A stretch of 21,583 nucleotides of DNA from NCBI GenBank assembly GCA_047722935.1, contig JBDNZS010000052.1, positions 1 to 21,583 of the forward strand, given 5' to 3'. The stretch is from Ethanoligenens sp047722935 (GTDB taxonomy: Bacteria; Bacillota; Clostridia; Oscillospirales; Ethanoligenentaceae). The translations under genes were made by a program, and so were the position numbers. The notes under the pieces were generated by a model. The model saw nothing but the letters and a program-made list of their open reading frames with translations. It was not told where the DNA came from and searched no databases. Positions 7,289 to 15,339 of the stretch are shown piece after piece. Every line of letters starts with the position of its first letter. The first letter of the stretch is position 1.

Positions 7289-8326
7289 ATGTTTGGAAAA
7301 AAGAAAAAAAGCAGTAGGGTGTTGTCAGTGGCGCTTGCCCTTGCCATGGTGACCGGTCTGTTTGCCGGGTGTTCTTCGAGCGGGTCTGGAAGTTCCGGTG
7401 GCCTGCAGAAGATTACCTTGCAATTGAAATGGCTGCCGCAGTCGCAGTTCATGGGGTATTATGTTGCACAGCAAAAGGGATACTATAAAGCACAGGGACT
7501 TGATGTCACCATCCTGCCCGGCGGCAGCGATATCATTCCCGAACAGCAAGTCAATAACGGCGTGGCCAACATCGGTGTGACATGGACGTCCAGTTTGCTG
7601 AAATATCAGGAAAAAGGCTGGGGACTGACTGAGATCGAGCAGGTTTTCCAGAAGAGCGCCATGCTGCTTGTTTCTAAAAAATCCAGCAACATCAACAGTA
7701 TCGCGGATCTGAAAGGTAAAAAAATCGCGTCGTGGTTTGGCGGCAACGAATATGAACTTTATGCGTTGCTCGGCAAAAACGGAATCGATAAAGACAAGGA
7801 TGTTAAACTGGTGCAGCAGGATTATACCATGAATCAGCTCATCAGCGGGCAGGTTGATGCGGCGCAGGCCATGACCTACAATGAATATGGCCTGTTGCTT
7901 GAAAATGGTTTGAAAGATTCCGATTTGAACAAAATCGACATGAACGACGCGGGCGTGGCTATGATGGAGGATAATCTCTTTGTAAATAACGCCTGGGCTG
8001 CTAAAAACAAAGGTCTGATTGTCAAGTTCCTGAAAGCGTCTAATCAAGGCTGGGCGGCTGCCTGTGCTGATCCGGACGCGGCTGGCGAGTACGTTTATCA
8101 GAAAAACAAGAGTGTGTCTCTCGCCCATCAGAAATTTATGGCCGAACAGGTCGCCAAACTGGTTGTTCCGGCCGGGTTTGATAAATCCAAGATTGGTTAT
8201 ATCGATTCTGCTGCACTCCAGCAGACGGCTGACCTCGGTTTGAAGTATGGTCTGTTGACCAAAACAGCGGACGTTTCCAAAGCGGCTGACACGTCTTACT
8301 GGAAACAGGCGACGGGCAACAGCTGA
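7289..8326 (+). CDS. Substrate-binding lipoprotein, NMT1/THI5-like
   Basis: This 345-residue protein captures substrate outside the membrane for the importer. A basic N-terminus (KKKKSSR), a hydrophobic segment (11-24) and a lipobox-like LFAGC with lipidated C28 mark it as a lipoprotein, followed by a Ser/Gly-rich linker. The mature part opens with the NMT1/THI5-like pattern LQLKWLPQSQFMGYYVAQQK, in which the WxxxxQF...YY residues are typical of pyrimidine-precursor and riboflavin binders (ThiY/RibY type). The ATG at 7289 has AGGAGTG 7 bases upstream, better than the GTG at 7280. The aromatic-rich family and the pyrimidine context make a pyrimidine base the best guess for the ligand. Confidence 0.92.
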   Translation: MFGKKKKSSRVLSVALALAMVTGLFAGCSSSGSGSSGGLQKITLQLKWLPQSQFMGYYVAQQKGYYKAQGLDVTILPGGSDIIPEQQVNNGVANIGVTWTSSLLKYQEKGWGLTEIEQVFQKSAMLLVSKKSSNINSIADLKGKKIASWFGGNEYELYALLGKNGIDKDKDVKLVQQDYTMNQLISGQVDAAQAMTYNEYGLLLENGLKDSDLNKIDMNDAGVAMMEDNLFVNNAWAAKNKGLIVKFLKASNQGWAAACADPDAAGEYVYQKNKSVSLAHQKFMAEQVAKLVVPAGFDKSKIGYIDSAALQQTADLGLKYGLLTKTADVSKAADTSYWKQATGNS

Positions 8327-8354
8327 GAACACTGGGTGACGATTGAGAGAGCAC

Positions 8355-8822
8355 ATGCGTAAAATTTTGGTAAGCGGGTGTCTGTATGGTTGGCTCTGCC
8401 GATATGATGGGAAGCAGATTGGTTGTTTAGACCCTCGGTTCCTCAAATGGAAAGAACAGGGTCGGCTTGTCCCGGTTTGTCCGGAAGTGTTCGGCGGGCT
8501 GCCTACTCCTCGTCCGGATTCCCAGCGTATCGGGGAAAAGGTGATTGCCTGCACAGGTGAAGATGTGACAGCGGCATATGAGGCCGGTGCGCGTGAAGCC
8601 CTCCGCCTTGCACAGATGCATGATGTGTTGTTTGCCATCATGAAAGAAGACAGCCCGTCCTGCGGGAGCCGCTCTATCTATGACGGGACTTTTACTGGTA
8701 CAAAGGTGCAGGGAGAGGGAAGAGCGTCCCAATTGCTCAAAGAAGCGGGTTTTAGTGTGTTGAATGAAACCATGCTGGAAAGTGCAGAGGCTCTTTTGGC
8801 ACAGGAAGACCCAGACGCATAA
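8355..8822 (+). CDS. DUF523 protein, TudS-like thiouracil desulfidase family
   Basis: The 155-residue protein is a full-length, single-domain DUF523 member. Family motifs are intact: C9 in ILVSGCLYG, C15 in CRYDG, C42 in VCPEVFGG, PRPDSQ (52-57), and C103 in DSPSCGS. Some members (TudS) are oxygen-sensitive [4Fe-4S] enzymes that remove sulfur from 2-thiouracil to give uracil. E44 and S100 fall where, from memory, TudS has its proposed catalytic acid/base pair. ATG 8355 gives the typical N-terminus; the in-frame TTG at 8343 adds four residues. It sits 28 bases after the binding protein and before a terminator, so it is probably the last gene of the importer operon. Feeding uracil from thiolated pyrimidines into the downstream pathway is an attractive inference; most DUF523 proteins remain untested. 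Confidence 0.88.
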   Translation: MRKILVSGCLYGWLCRYDGKQIGCLDPRFLKWKEQGRLVPVCPEVFGGLPTPRPDSQRIGEKVIACTGEDVTAAYEAGAREALRLAQMHDVLFAIMKEDSPSCGSRSIYDGTFTGTKVQGEGRASQLLKEAGFSVLNETMLESAEALLAQEDPDA

Positions 8823-8890
8823 GCGCACTATTTTATAAAGCCAACCCTTCTATGGAGTGGGCGAGACGTTAGAAATCGCATCTGCCTTGC

Positions 8891-8929
8891 AAAAAGCTGC
8901 CGCAGTTTAATCTGCTGCGGCGCTTTTTT
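8891..8929 (+). terminator. Terminator after the importer-DUF523 operon
   Basis: AAAAAGC and GCCGCAG (8891-8897 and 8899-8905, one bulged T) pair with CTGCGGC and GCTTTTT (8915-8928) around a 9-base loop, followed by a T-run. It separates the transporter operon from the regulator gene. Confidence 0.85.
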
Positions 8930-9013
8930 GTAAAACAGCTCTGGGCAGTAATCGTGCGCCGATGTTTGCAGAATAACCTGCCGTTTGCGCTGGAATAAAA
9001 GGGAGGTGCCCGC

Positions 9014-10270
9014 ATGTCCATTACTTGCGGAATCATGTTAAATATGCCGGAGCTGAAAAACGATATCCGCTTGCTCGGTGGAGCGAAAGGGCTGTCCAAT
9101 GCGATACGCTGGACCCATGTATTGGAGAGCGCAGACGCCATTCAGTTCCTGGTGGGCAACGAACTGACCTTTCTGACCGGCATCATGTTCGAAGAGGACA
9201 CTGATCAGTTGGTGTCGGTCATTGAACAGCTGGCCAGCAAGCAGGTGGCGGGCCTGGTCATCAACACAGGCAAATTTATATCCAAAGTGCCACCCAAAGC
9301 AATCGAGCGGGCAAATGAACTGAATCTTCCTTTGTTTGAACTTCCCTGGGCTATTCGCCTTGTGGACGTGACCAAATGGATCTGCACCGCCATTGTGGAA
9401 AACGACATGGAAGAATCCTCGATGTCCTATCTGTTGGAAAAAATTCTGCTGTCAGAAGAAAACCATTATGAGGATTATTTGTACTCAGCAGAGTTTTACG
9501 GCTATGATTTGTCCAAACCGATGCGCATTGTCAATATTGAGTTTGTGAATCTACAGGCTTATGCGGATGAACAAAGACATACCAATTTTATCAACTGCCA
9601 GCATCAAATCCGCTATCTCATTGGAAATATTCTGGAACAACGTTCTCAAAAGTCTCTGTCTATGTGGAAAAACAATCATTTTGTACTGGCTGTCCCCGTG
9701 GATGTGGCGCACGAGCTCGAACAGGCTGAGGCGATTGCGATTGCCATACAGAAGGGGATTGAGTCCAAAATGGACAGCCTGACATTTTATATTGGCCTTG
9801 GGGGCTATTATGAACAGATTGGCCAGCTGAAAAAGAGCTATACCGAGGCACAGCTTGCGCTGAAGCTGGCAAAGGATAACGCCCAAAAGCCGTATATGCT
9901 CTATCGGAATGCGGGCATCTACAAGTTCCTTAATAAAGTGACTGACAAAACGGTGATGGCGGAATTCTATACAGAGACGCTGGGTGTGCTGTTGCACTAT
10001 GATGCCGAAAACAATACGAAATTTACCGAAACGCTGCAAGTCTATCTGGAAGAGGGGGAAAACACCACCAACACGATTCAGCGGCTGTATATTCATCGCA
10101 ACACATTGCAATACCGCTTGCGTCGTATCGAAGAAGTGTTGCAGCAGAGCTTAAAAAACACCGAAGTCAAAATCAGCCTACAGATTGCCTTTAAGATTCA
10201 GAAGTTTCTCTTATATGAAGGGCTACCTGTGGAAAGAGAAGGCGACCCGACACAAAACGGGCCGCATTGA
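9014..10270 (+). CDS. PucR-family transcriptional regulator
   Basis: The 418-residue protein has the three-part PucR layout: an N-terminal purine-catabolism-regulator-like domain (about 1-130), a middle GGDEF-related or CdaR-like domain (about 160-300), and a C-terminal helix-turn-helix of the PucR/CdaR type (about 340-400, TNTIQRLYIHRNTLQYRLRR). Such proteins usually activate nitrogen-scavenging genes in response to a pathway metabolite. The start is supported by AAAGGGAGGTG 6 bases before ATG. It is flanked by its own terminators on both sides, with the pathway operon starting 217 bases downstream, so it is probably a monocistronic local regulator of the importer and catabolic operons. The effector (uracil, dihydrouracil or a downstream compound) is unknown. 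Confidence 0.93.
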   Translation: MSITCGIMLNMPELKNDIRLLGGAKGLSNAIRWTHVLESADAIQFLVGNELTFLTGIMFEEDTDQLVSVIEQLASKQVAGLVINTGKFISKVPPKAIERANELNLPLFELPWAIRLVDVTKWICTAIVENDMEESSMSYLLEKILLSEENHYEDYLYSAEFYGYDLSKPMRIVNIEFVNLQAYADEQRHTNFINCQHQIRYLIGNILEQRSQKSLSMWKNNHFVLAVPVDVAHELEQAEAIAIAIQKGIESKMDSLTFYIGLGGYYEQIGQLKKSYTEAQLALKLAKDNAQKPYMLYRNAGIYKFLNKVTDKTVMAEFYTETLGVLLHYDAENNTKFTETLQVYLEEGENTTNTIQRLYIHRNTLQYRLRRIEEVLQQSLKNTEVKISLQIAFKIQKFLLYEGLPVEREGDPTQNGPH

Positions 10271-10376
10271 ATTGGGTTGCCAGCACATGTACAAACGGGG
10301 TGAAATTCGTATAATAGAGAGTAACAGCTTTATGCATTTGGAACAATCACATAAATGGCATGGTAATGGAGCAAAG

Positions 10377-10418
10377 ACGCTTACAAAATCCCAAGGGATA
10401 TTTGTAGCGTTTTTTTAT
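10377..10418 (+). terminator. Terminator after the PucR gene
   Basis: ACGCT-T-ACAAA-ATCCC pairs with GGGAT-ATTTGTA-GCGT (two single-base bulges) around an AA loop and ends in seven T residues. It isolates the regulator from the catabolic operon. Confidence 0.85.
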
Positions 10419-10487
10419 TTGTCATCCTCTACCTGTGGATACTCATATCTATTATAGTCGTAATGAACAGACAAGGAGTGATATGGT

Positions 10488-11855
10488 ATGAAAATGTTGA
10501 TTCAAAATGGGACAGTGGTAAACTCCGACAGTACCATCCGCGCGGATGTTCTGGTGGAAAACGGAAAAATCACGGCAGTCGGAAGCAACCTTGACAGCAC
10601 GGGCGCGGAGATTGTGGACGCGGCGGGCCAATATGTTCTGCCGGGAGCCATTGATTCCCACACTCATCTGGAAATGCCGTTCAACGGCACCGTTTCCGCC
10701 GACAGTTATTTGGCCGGAACACGTGCGGCCGCGTGCGGAGGCGTGACAACGGTATTTGATTTTGCCATCCAGCGCAAGGGCATGGGTATCCGGCAGATCG
10801 CGGAAGAGCGAAATGCACTTTGCGCTCCGCAAGCCTGTGTGGATTATGCATTCCATGTGGCGCTGACCGACTTGACCGACGAAGTGCTCGCCGAATTTCA
10901 AGACGCGGTGGCATATGGTCTGATGAGCTACAAGCTCTTTATGGTCTATAAAAAAGACGGCCTGATGATGAACGACGCGGATATCTACAAGGCTCTCCTG
11001 CGGTCCAAGGAAACGGGCGCGCTGATCAGCGTACATGCGGAAAATCCCGATGTCATCGATATGAACATCGAAAATTTCTTGAAAAACGGGCAGACCTCCG
11101 CTTGGTATCACTACTTGAGCCGGCCGGAGTTCGTTGAGGCAGAGGCAGATAAACGCGCTATCCACTGGGCCAAATCCGCCAATGCACCGCTTTACATCGT
11201 CCATCTTGCCAACGCTGACGGGATGAAAGCCGTTGAGGAAGCGGTGACCGATGGCTACACCATCTACGCGGAGACCTGCCCGCAGTATCTTCACTTTACC
11301 TGCGACGTTTACAAACGTGAAGATGGGCGCAACTTCGTCTGCTCGCCGCCCATGAAAGGCCAGGCCAGTCAGGATGCTTTGTGGGAGGGAATCCGCAAGG
11401 GCTTTATCACCACCATTGCTACCGATCATTGCCCGTTTTCCACCAAACAGAAAGACTGGGGCAAGGATGATTTCACGAAAATCCCCAATGGTTGCATGGG
11501 CATTGAAAACCTTTATCCTTACATGCTCAGTGAAGCGAACAAAGGCCGGATTACACTCAACCGCGCGGTGCAGCTTTGCTCTAAAAACCCGGCGGATATT
11601 TTTGGCTGCACGGAAAAAGGGGCGGTTCTGCCCGGAAAAGACGCAGACATTGTGCTTTATAATCCGGACATCGCATTTACAATCACCAACGATAAAATGC
11701 ACTCAGACTGCGATTACACCATTTGGGAAGGCGTTCAGCTCGACGGATATGTTACCCGTACATATTCCCGCGGACGGCTGGTTTTTAAAGACGGTGCATT
11801 CTGCGGAGAAGCAGGCTGGGGTAAATTTCTCAAACGCGCGGGGCGCAAGGTCTGA
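10488..11855 (+). CDS. hydA: Dihydropyrimidinase / D-hydantoinase
   Basis: The 455-residue cyclic amidohydrolase opens the ring of dihydrouracil or dihydrothymine to the N-carbamoyl-beta-amino acid. All binuclear zinc ligands are present: H58 and H60 in DSHTHLEMPF, the carboxylated lysine K149 in MSYKLFM, H183 in SVHAEN, H239 in YIVHLAN and D313 in ATDHCPF. Tyr153 fits the tyrosine that closes over substrate in dihydropyrimidinases. Length is normal. AAGGAGTG lies 9 bases before the start codon. It is first in the operon with preT, preA, the aminotransferase and the ureidopropionase, which makes dihydropyrimidine the natural substrate; activity on hydantoins is also expected for the family. 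Confidence 0.95.
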   Translation: MKMLIQNGTVVNSDSTIRADVLVENGKITAVGSNLDSTGAEIVDAAGQYVLPGAIDSHTHLEMPFNGTVSADSYLAGTRAAACGGVTTVFDFAIQRKGMGIRQIAEERNALCAPQACVDYAFHVALTDLTDEVLAEFQDAVAYGLMSYKLFMVYKKDGLMMNDADIYKALLRSKETGALISVHAENPDVIDMNIENFLKNGQTSAWYHYLSRPEFVEAEADKRAIHWAKSANAPLYIVHLANADGMKAVEEAVTDGYTIYAETCPQYLHFTCDVYKREDGRNFVCSPPMKGQASQDALWEGIRKGFITTIATDHCPFSTKQKDWGKDDFTKIPNGCMGIENLYPYMLSEANKGRITLNRAVQLCSKNPADIFGCTEKGAVLPGKDADIVLYNPDIAFTITNDKMHSDCDYTIWEGVQLDGYVTRTYSRGRLVFKDGAFCGEAGWGKFLKRAGRKV

Positions 11856-11906
11856 AATCATTTCCTATGGAATCCGCATGAACCATAATGAGGGGCACGA
11901 ACGACT

Positions 11907-12677
11907 ATGAAACCATTTGAGATCACGGTGTTACAGGAGGCCGAGCGCTGCCTGCTCTGCTACGATGCGCCATGTACAAAGGTCTGCCCGGCGAAATCTG
12001 ATCCGGCTGCATTTATCAAGGCTATCCGGCTGGATAACCGTCGGGGCGGCGCACGGAAGGCACTGGAAAACAACCCGCTTGGAAGCGTTTGCGCCACGCT
12101 TTGCACGGCGGATCGGTATTGCGAAAAGGTCTGCATCCGGGGCAAAATCGACAAACCGGTCAATATATCCATGCTGCATACCTATATTGCGCATCAAGCT
12201 TGTGCGTGGGGGGAACTGCCACAAAAACGCAAGAAGCCAAACGGTTTGAAGATTGCGGTGCTGGGCGCGAATATTGCCGCTTTGGCAGCTGCGACCGAAC
12301 TGGCGTTGGAGGGCACGCAAGTCACCATTTTTGCCAGTGGTTTTTTGTGGGGTGCAGATGTTCTCAAGCAGCTGGTGGAAAGCGGCGGAGATCGCGATGT
12401 AATCAATGACGGAATGCAAATTATTGTGGAACTGGGTATCCACCTGCTGTCTGTAGAGGATGCACGGGCGCAGATCAAGTCCGATGCACTCTTGAATTTC
12501 GATGCGCTTGTCGTCGCATCGAAACAGGCACTGGGGGAATTTACGATTGAGACGGATACGTCCAGCGTGTTTTTAACCGGGGATTTGGCGGATGGACCGG
12601 ACGATGCGGCGTTTAGTGTACGAAAAGGACGCGCAGCCGCCGCGCGGGCGCTCGCATTTGCGGAGGGAAAAACATGA
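11907..12677 (+). CDS. preT: Compact PreT-like subunit of dihydropyrimidine dehydrogenase, NADPH domain missing
   Basis: PreT normally passes electrons from NAD(P)H through FAD and two [4Fe-4S] clusters to PreA, and is about 410 residues long. This one has 256. The N-terminal iron-sulfur domain is complete, with eight cysteines (C15, C18, C23, C27, C62, C66, C72, C76). The first FAD half begins at 114 but its glycine motif reads G120-A-N-I-A-A instead of GxGxxG. After FDALVVAS (198-205) the protein jumps almost at once to the second FAD half (VFLTGDLADGP, 221-231), so the inserted NADPH domain of roughly 130-150 residues is gone. The frame is unbroken, the helices look intact, and its stop overlaps the preA start (ATGA), so this is not a frameshifted gene. 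It may act as an electron-transfer or scaffold subunit fed by ferredoxin. Confidence 0.88.
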   Translation: MKPFEITVLQEAERCLLCYDAPCTKVCPAKSDPAAFIKAIRLDNRRGGARKALENNPLGSVCATLCTADRYCEKVCIRGKIDKPVNISMLHTYIAHQACAWGELPQKRKKPNGLKIAVLGANIAALAAATELALEGTQVTIFASGFLWGADVLKQLVESGGDRDVINDGMQIIVELGIHLLSVEDARAQIKSDALLNFDALVVASKQALGEFTIETDTSSVFLTGDLADGPDDAAFSVRKGRAAAARALAFAEGKT

Positions 12678-13879
12678 AACACGATTTGTCGATCTCTTTT
12701 TGCAATGTGCCGTGTGAGAATCCGTTTTTCTTGTCATCCTCCTGCGTGGCTGGCAATTACGATATGTGCTCCCGTGCGCTGGAGGCGGGGTGGGGCGGCA
12801 TCGTATTTAAAACCATTGGCTTCTATCAGGCCAATGAGGTCTCACCGCGTTTCGATACATTGGCACATGGCGGCGTGCCGTTTGGCGGTTTCCGCAACCT
12901 GGAGCAGATATCGGACCATCCACTGGAAGAGAACCTTGATGTGCTGCACCGGCTCAAGCAGGCTTATCCGCAAAAGGTGCTGGTTGCGTCCATCATGGGT
13001 GAAACGGAGGATGAATGGACCAAACTGGCGAAGTTGTCCGAACAGGCGGGCGTTGATCTTTTGGAATGCAATTTCTCCTGCCCACAGATGACGGTCAAAT
13101 CCATGGGCAGCGATGTGGGGCAGAGTGAAGAGCTGGTAGAAACATATTGTCGAGCAGTACGCAAGGGCACTAAATTGCCCATACTGGCTAAGATGACGCC
13201 AAACATCGGCAATATGGAACCGGTGGCTATTGCCGCTATCCGCGGGGGAGCCGATGGTATCGCTGCTATCAACACGATTAAGAGTATCACCCGGCTGGAT
13301 GTGGCACATTTTAACGCATATCCCGATGTAGATGGGCAATCATCGGTTTCCGGTTATTCCGGTAAGGCTGTCAGGCCCATTGCCCTGCGCTTCGTGAACG
13401 ACCTCGCCAGGCACCCGCAGCTGCAAAACGTTCCCATCAGCGGGATTGGCGGAATAGAGACGTGGCGGGACGCGTTAGAATTCATTTTGCTGGGTGCAAG
13501 CAATGTGCAGGTTACGACCGCCGTGATGGAATACGGCTATCGAATCATCGATGATATGCTGGATGGCCTGTCGGAATATATGGAGGAGAAAGAAATTTCT
13601 CAGCTTTCCGGGCTGGTTGGACGCGCACTGCCGCATATCGTTCCCAGCAACGCGCTTCGCCGCGATTACCGGGTTTTGCCGACCTTTGATCACGCGGCCT
13701 GTGTGGGGTGCGGCAGATGTTTCCTGTCATGCCGCGACGGCGCACATCAGGCAATTGCATGGGAAAAAGGCCCCCGCAAGCCGCATCTTCTGGAGGAAAA
13801 ATGTGTGGGCTGTCATCTCTGCACGTTGGTTTGTCCCACACAGGCGATTTCTCCGGGAAAGCGGGTCGCTAAAACCTGA
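12674..13879 (+). CDS. preA: PreA, catalytic subunit of dihydropyrimidine dehydrogenase
   Basis: The 401-residue protein reduces uracil or thymine to the 5,6-dihydro form. Residues 1-310 form an FMN-binding barrel of the dihydroorotate dehydrogenase type, with the substrate loop ECNFSCPQMTVKSMGSDVGQ (131-150), AKMTPNIG (172-179), the lysine-containing NTIKSI (200-205) and the phosphate-binding SGIGGIETW (256-264). The C-terminus carries two [4Fe-4S] motifs, C343-x2-C346-x2-C349-x3-C353 and C377-x2-C380-x2-C383-x3-C387. The position of the mammalian catalytic cysteine is Val148; from memory Escherichia coli PreA has the same GSDVGQ, so this is a family trait. It overlaps preT by 4 bases. All parts look functional, so the unusual PreT is the only change in the complex. 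Confidence 0.95.
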   Translation: MKHDLSISFCNVPCENPFFLSSSCVAGNYDMCSRALEAGWGGIVFKTIGFYQANEVSPRFDTLAHGGVPFGGFRNLEQISDHPLEENLDVLHRLKQAYPQKVLVASIMGETEDEWTKLAKLSEQAGVDLLECNFSCPQMTVKSMGSDVGQSEELVETYCRAVRKGTKLPILAKMTPNIGNMEPVAIAAIRGGADGIAAINTIKSITRLDVAHFNAYPDVDGQSSVSGYSGKAVRPIALRFVNDLARHPQLQNVPISGIGGIETWRDALEFILLGASNVQVTTAVMEYGYRIIDDMLDGLSEYMEEKEISQLSGLVGRALPHIVPSNALRRDYRVLPTFDHAACVGCGRCFLSCRDGAHQAIAWEKGPRKPHLLEEKCVGCHLCTLVCPTQAISPGKRVAKT

Positions 13880-13966
13880 CCGTTGGTTTGGAAATACCTG
13901 TTTGTTTTGCCCGGCAATCGTTTTGCGTTTGCCGTGACGATAAAAGAATGAGGGAGCTTGGAAATA

Positions 13967-15310
13967 ATGGATACAACAACCAAAAGCAAAGCAGAAACCA
14001 TCAAGGAAAAATCACTCAAGTACAATTTACAGTCCTGGTCCAAACAGGGGGGCCTCAATCCAATCGCCGTAGAAAAGGCGGAGGGCATCTATTATTGGGA
14101 TTATGACGGAAACCGTTATGCGGATATGTCATCCCAACTGGTCAATCTCAATCTGGGTCACGGCAACAGGGAGATCATCGAGGCCGTTAAAGAGCAGGCG
14201 GAAACGTATTGCTTTATGGGCCCGAGTTTTGCAGTGGAGAGCCGCGCGACGCTGGCGGAAATGGTTATCAACCTGCTGCCCGACAACTTCGGCAAGGTTT
14301 TCTTCACCAATGCGGGTGCGGATGCAAACGAAAATGCGATCAAGATGGCGCGGATGTTTACCGGGCGCAAGAAAATTTTCAGTCGTTACAGAAGCTACCA
14401 CGGCTCCACGTTTGGCGCGGGCAACCTCACCGGTGAACCCAGACGGTATCCGTTGGAACCCGGTATTCCCGGCTTTGTCAAATTCTTTGACCCCTACATC
14501 TATCGTGAACCCATTAAATTTGAGAGTGAAGAGGCCGCCGCAGCTTATTATGTGGCCAAATTGCGCGAGCAGATCTGTTATGAAGGCCCGGACAGTGTGG
14601 CTGCCATCGTGCTTGAGACTATCACCGGTTCCAACGGCGTCATTATCCCGCCGACAGGCTATCTGAAGGGTGTGCGGAAGATTTGTGACGATTACGGCAT
14701 TGTCCTGATCTGCGACGAAGTTATGGCTGGTTTTGGGCGCACCGGCACCATGTTTGCATTTGAGCATTTTGGCATTAAACCCGATATTGTTACGTTTGCA
14801 AAAGGCATCACCTGCGGTTATGTGCCGTTGGGCGGCGCGGCGGTCAGCAAAGAGATTGCGGCCTATTTTGACGATCATTTTCTCTCCTGCGGCCTGACCT
14901 ATAGCGGGCATCCGCTGGCTTGTGCCGCGGGTGTGGCCTGTGTGAATTATTACAGTGAGCATCAAATTTTGAATCATGTCAACGAAGTCGGCAAGGTGCT
15001 GGGTGAAGAATTGGAAGCCCTCAAAGCGAAACATGCCTGTGTTGGCGATGCGCGTTACATTGGTCTGTTTGCCGCCATCGAACTGGTAAAAGATAAGGCT
15101 ACACGGGAACCGATCGTTTCTTATGGCGGAGACCCCAAGGGCGTGATGGGGAAGATTGTGGGATTGCTCAAGCAGAAAAAGTTCATGACTTATTCGCATG
15201 AGAATATGATCCTGATCTGCCCGCCGCTGATTATCACAGAAGAGCAGCTCAAAGAGGAAATGGCAAAGATGGATGCGGTGTTGGACATTGTTGATAAAGA
15301 AATGCTGTAA
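13967..15310 (+). CDS. Class III PLP aminotransferase, probable beta-alanine aminotransferase
   Basis: The 447-residue enzyme belongs to the omega-aminotransferase class. Visible marks are the cofactor phosphate segment NAGADANENA (115-124), Y144-H145-G146-S147 for ring stacking, LICDEVMAGFGRTG with D250 contacting the pyridine nitrogen, and the PLP lysine K279 in TFAKGIT. It transfers an amino group to pyruvate or 2-oxoglutarate. Lying between preA and the ureidopropionase, its expected donor is beta-alanine (or 3-aminoisobutyrate from thymine), giving malonate semialdehyde. ATG 13967 is preferred, with AGGGAG 10 bases upstream; an in-frame TTG at 13958 lies too close to that site. The 87-base gap after preA has a small hairpin but no T-tract. 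A different omega-amine substrate cannot be excluded. Confidence 0.93.
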   Translation: MDTTTKSKAETIKEKSLKYNLQSWSKQGGLNPIAVEKAEGIYYWDYDGNRYADMSSQLVNLNLGHGNREIIEAVKEQAETYCFMGPSFAVESRATLAEMVINLLPDNFGKVFFTNAGADANENAIKMARMFTGRKKIFSRYRSYHGSTFGAGNLTGEPRRYPLEPGIPGFVKFFDPYIYREPIKFESEEAAAAYYVAKLREQICYEGPDSVAAIVLETITGSNGVIIPPTGYLKGVRKICDDYGIVLICDEVMAGFGRTGTMFAFEHFGIKPDIVTFAKGITCGYVPLGGAAVSKEIAAYFDDHFLSCGLTYSGHPLACAAGVACVNYYSEHQILNHVNEVGKVLGEELEALKAKHACVGDARYIGLFAAIELVKDKATREPIVSYGGDPKGVMGKIVGLLKQKKFMTYSHENMILICPPLIITEEQLKEEMAKMDAVLDIVDKEML

Positions 15311-15339
15311 ATCATCAATCTGGAAAGAGGGTTATTTTA

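Noticed and set aside
7325..8641. Long leftward open frame of 438 codons
   Set aside because: It lies opposite the binding-protein and DUF523 genes, both with clear motifs and ribosome binding sites, and its own product shows no family features.
10452..11702. Leftward open frame of 416 codons
   Set aside because: It is the antisense of the dihydropyrimidinase gene, whose metal ligands are all in place; no ribosome binding site or motif supports the antisense reading.
11907..12677. PreT as a frameshifted pseudogene
   Set aside because: The frame is open from a normal start to an ATGA overlap with preA, and both ends align with full-length PreT, so an internal deletion is the better reading.
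12674..13879. Loss of the catalytic cysteine in PreA (Val148 where mammalian DPD has Cys)
   Set aside because: From memory the Escherichia coli PreA carries the same GSDVGQ segment, so it is a normal bacterial variation rather than an inactive enzyme.
14129..15199. Leftward open frame of 356 codons
   Set aside because: It is the antisense of the aminotransferase gene and shows no recognisable domain.
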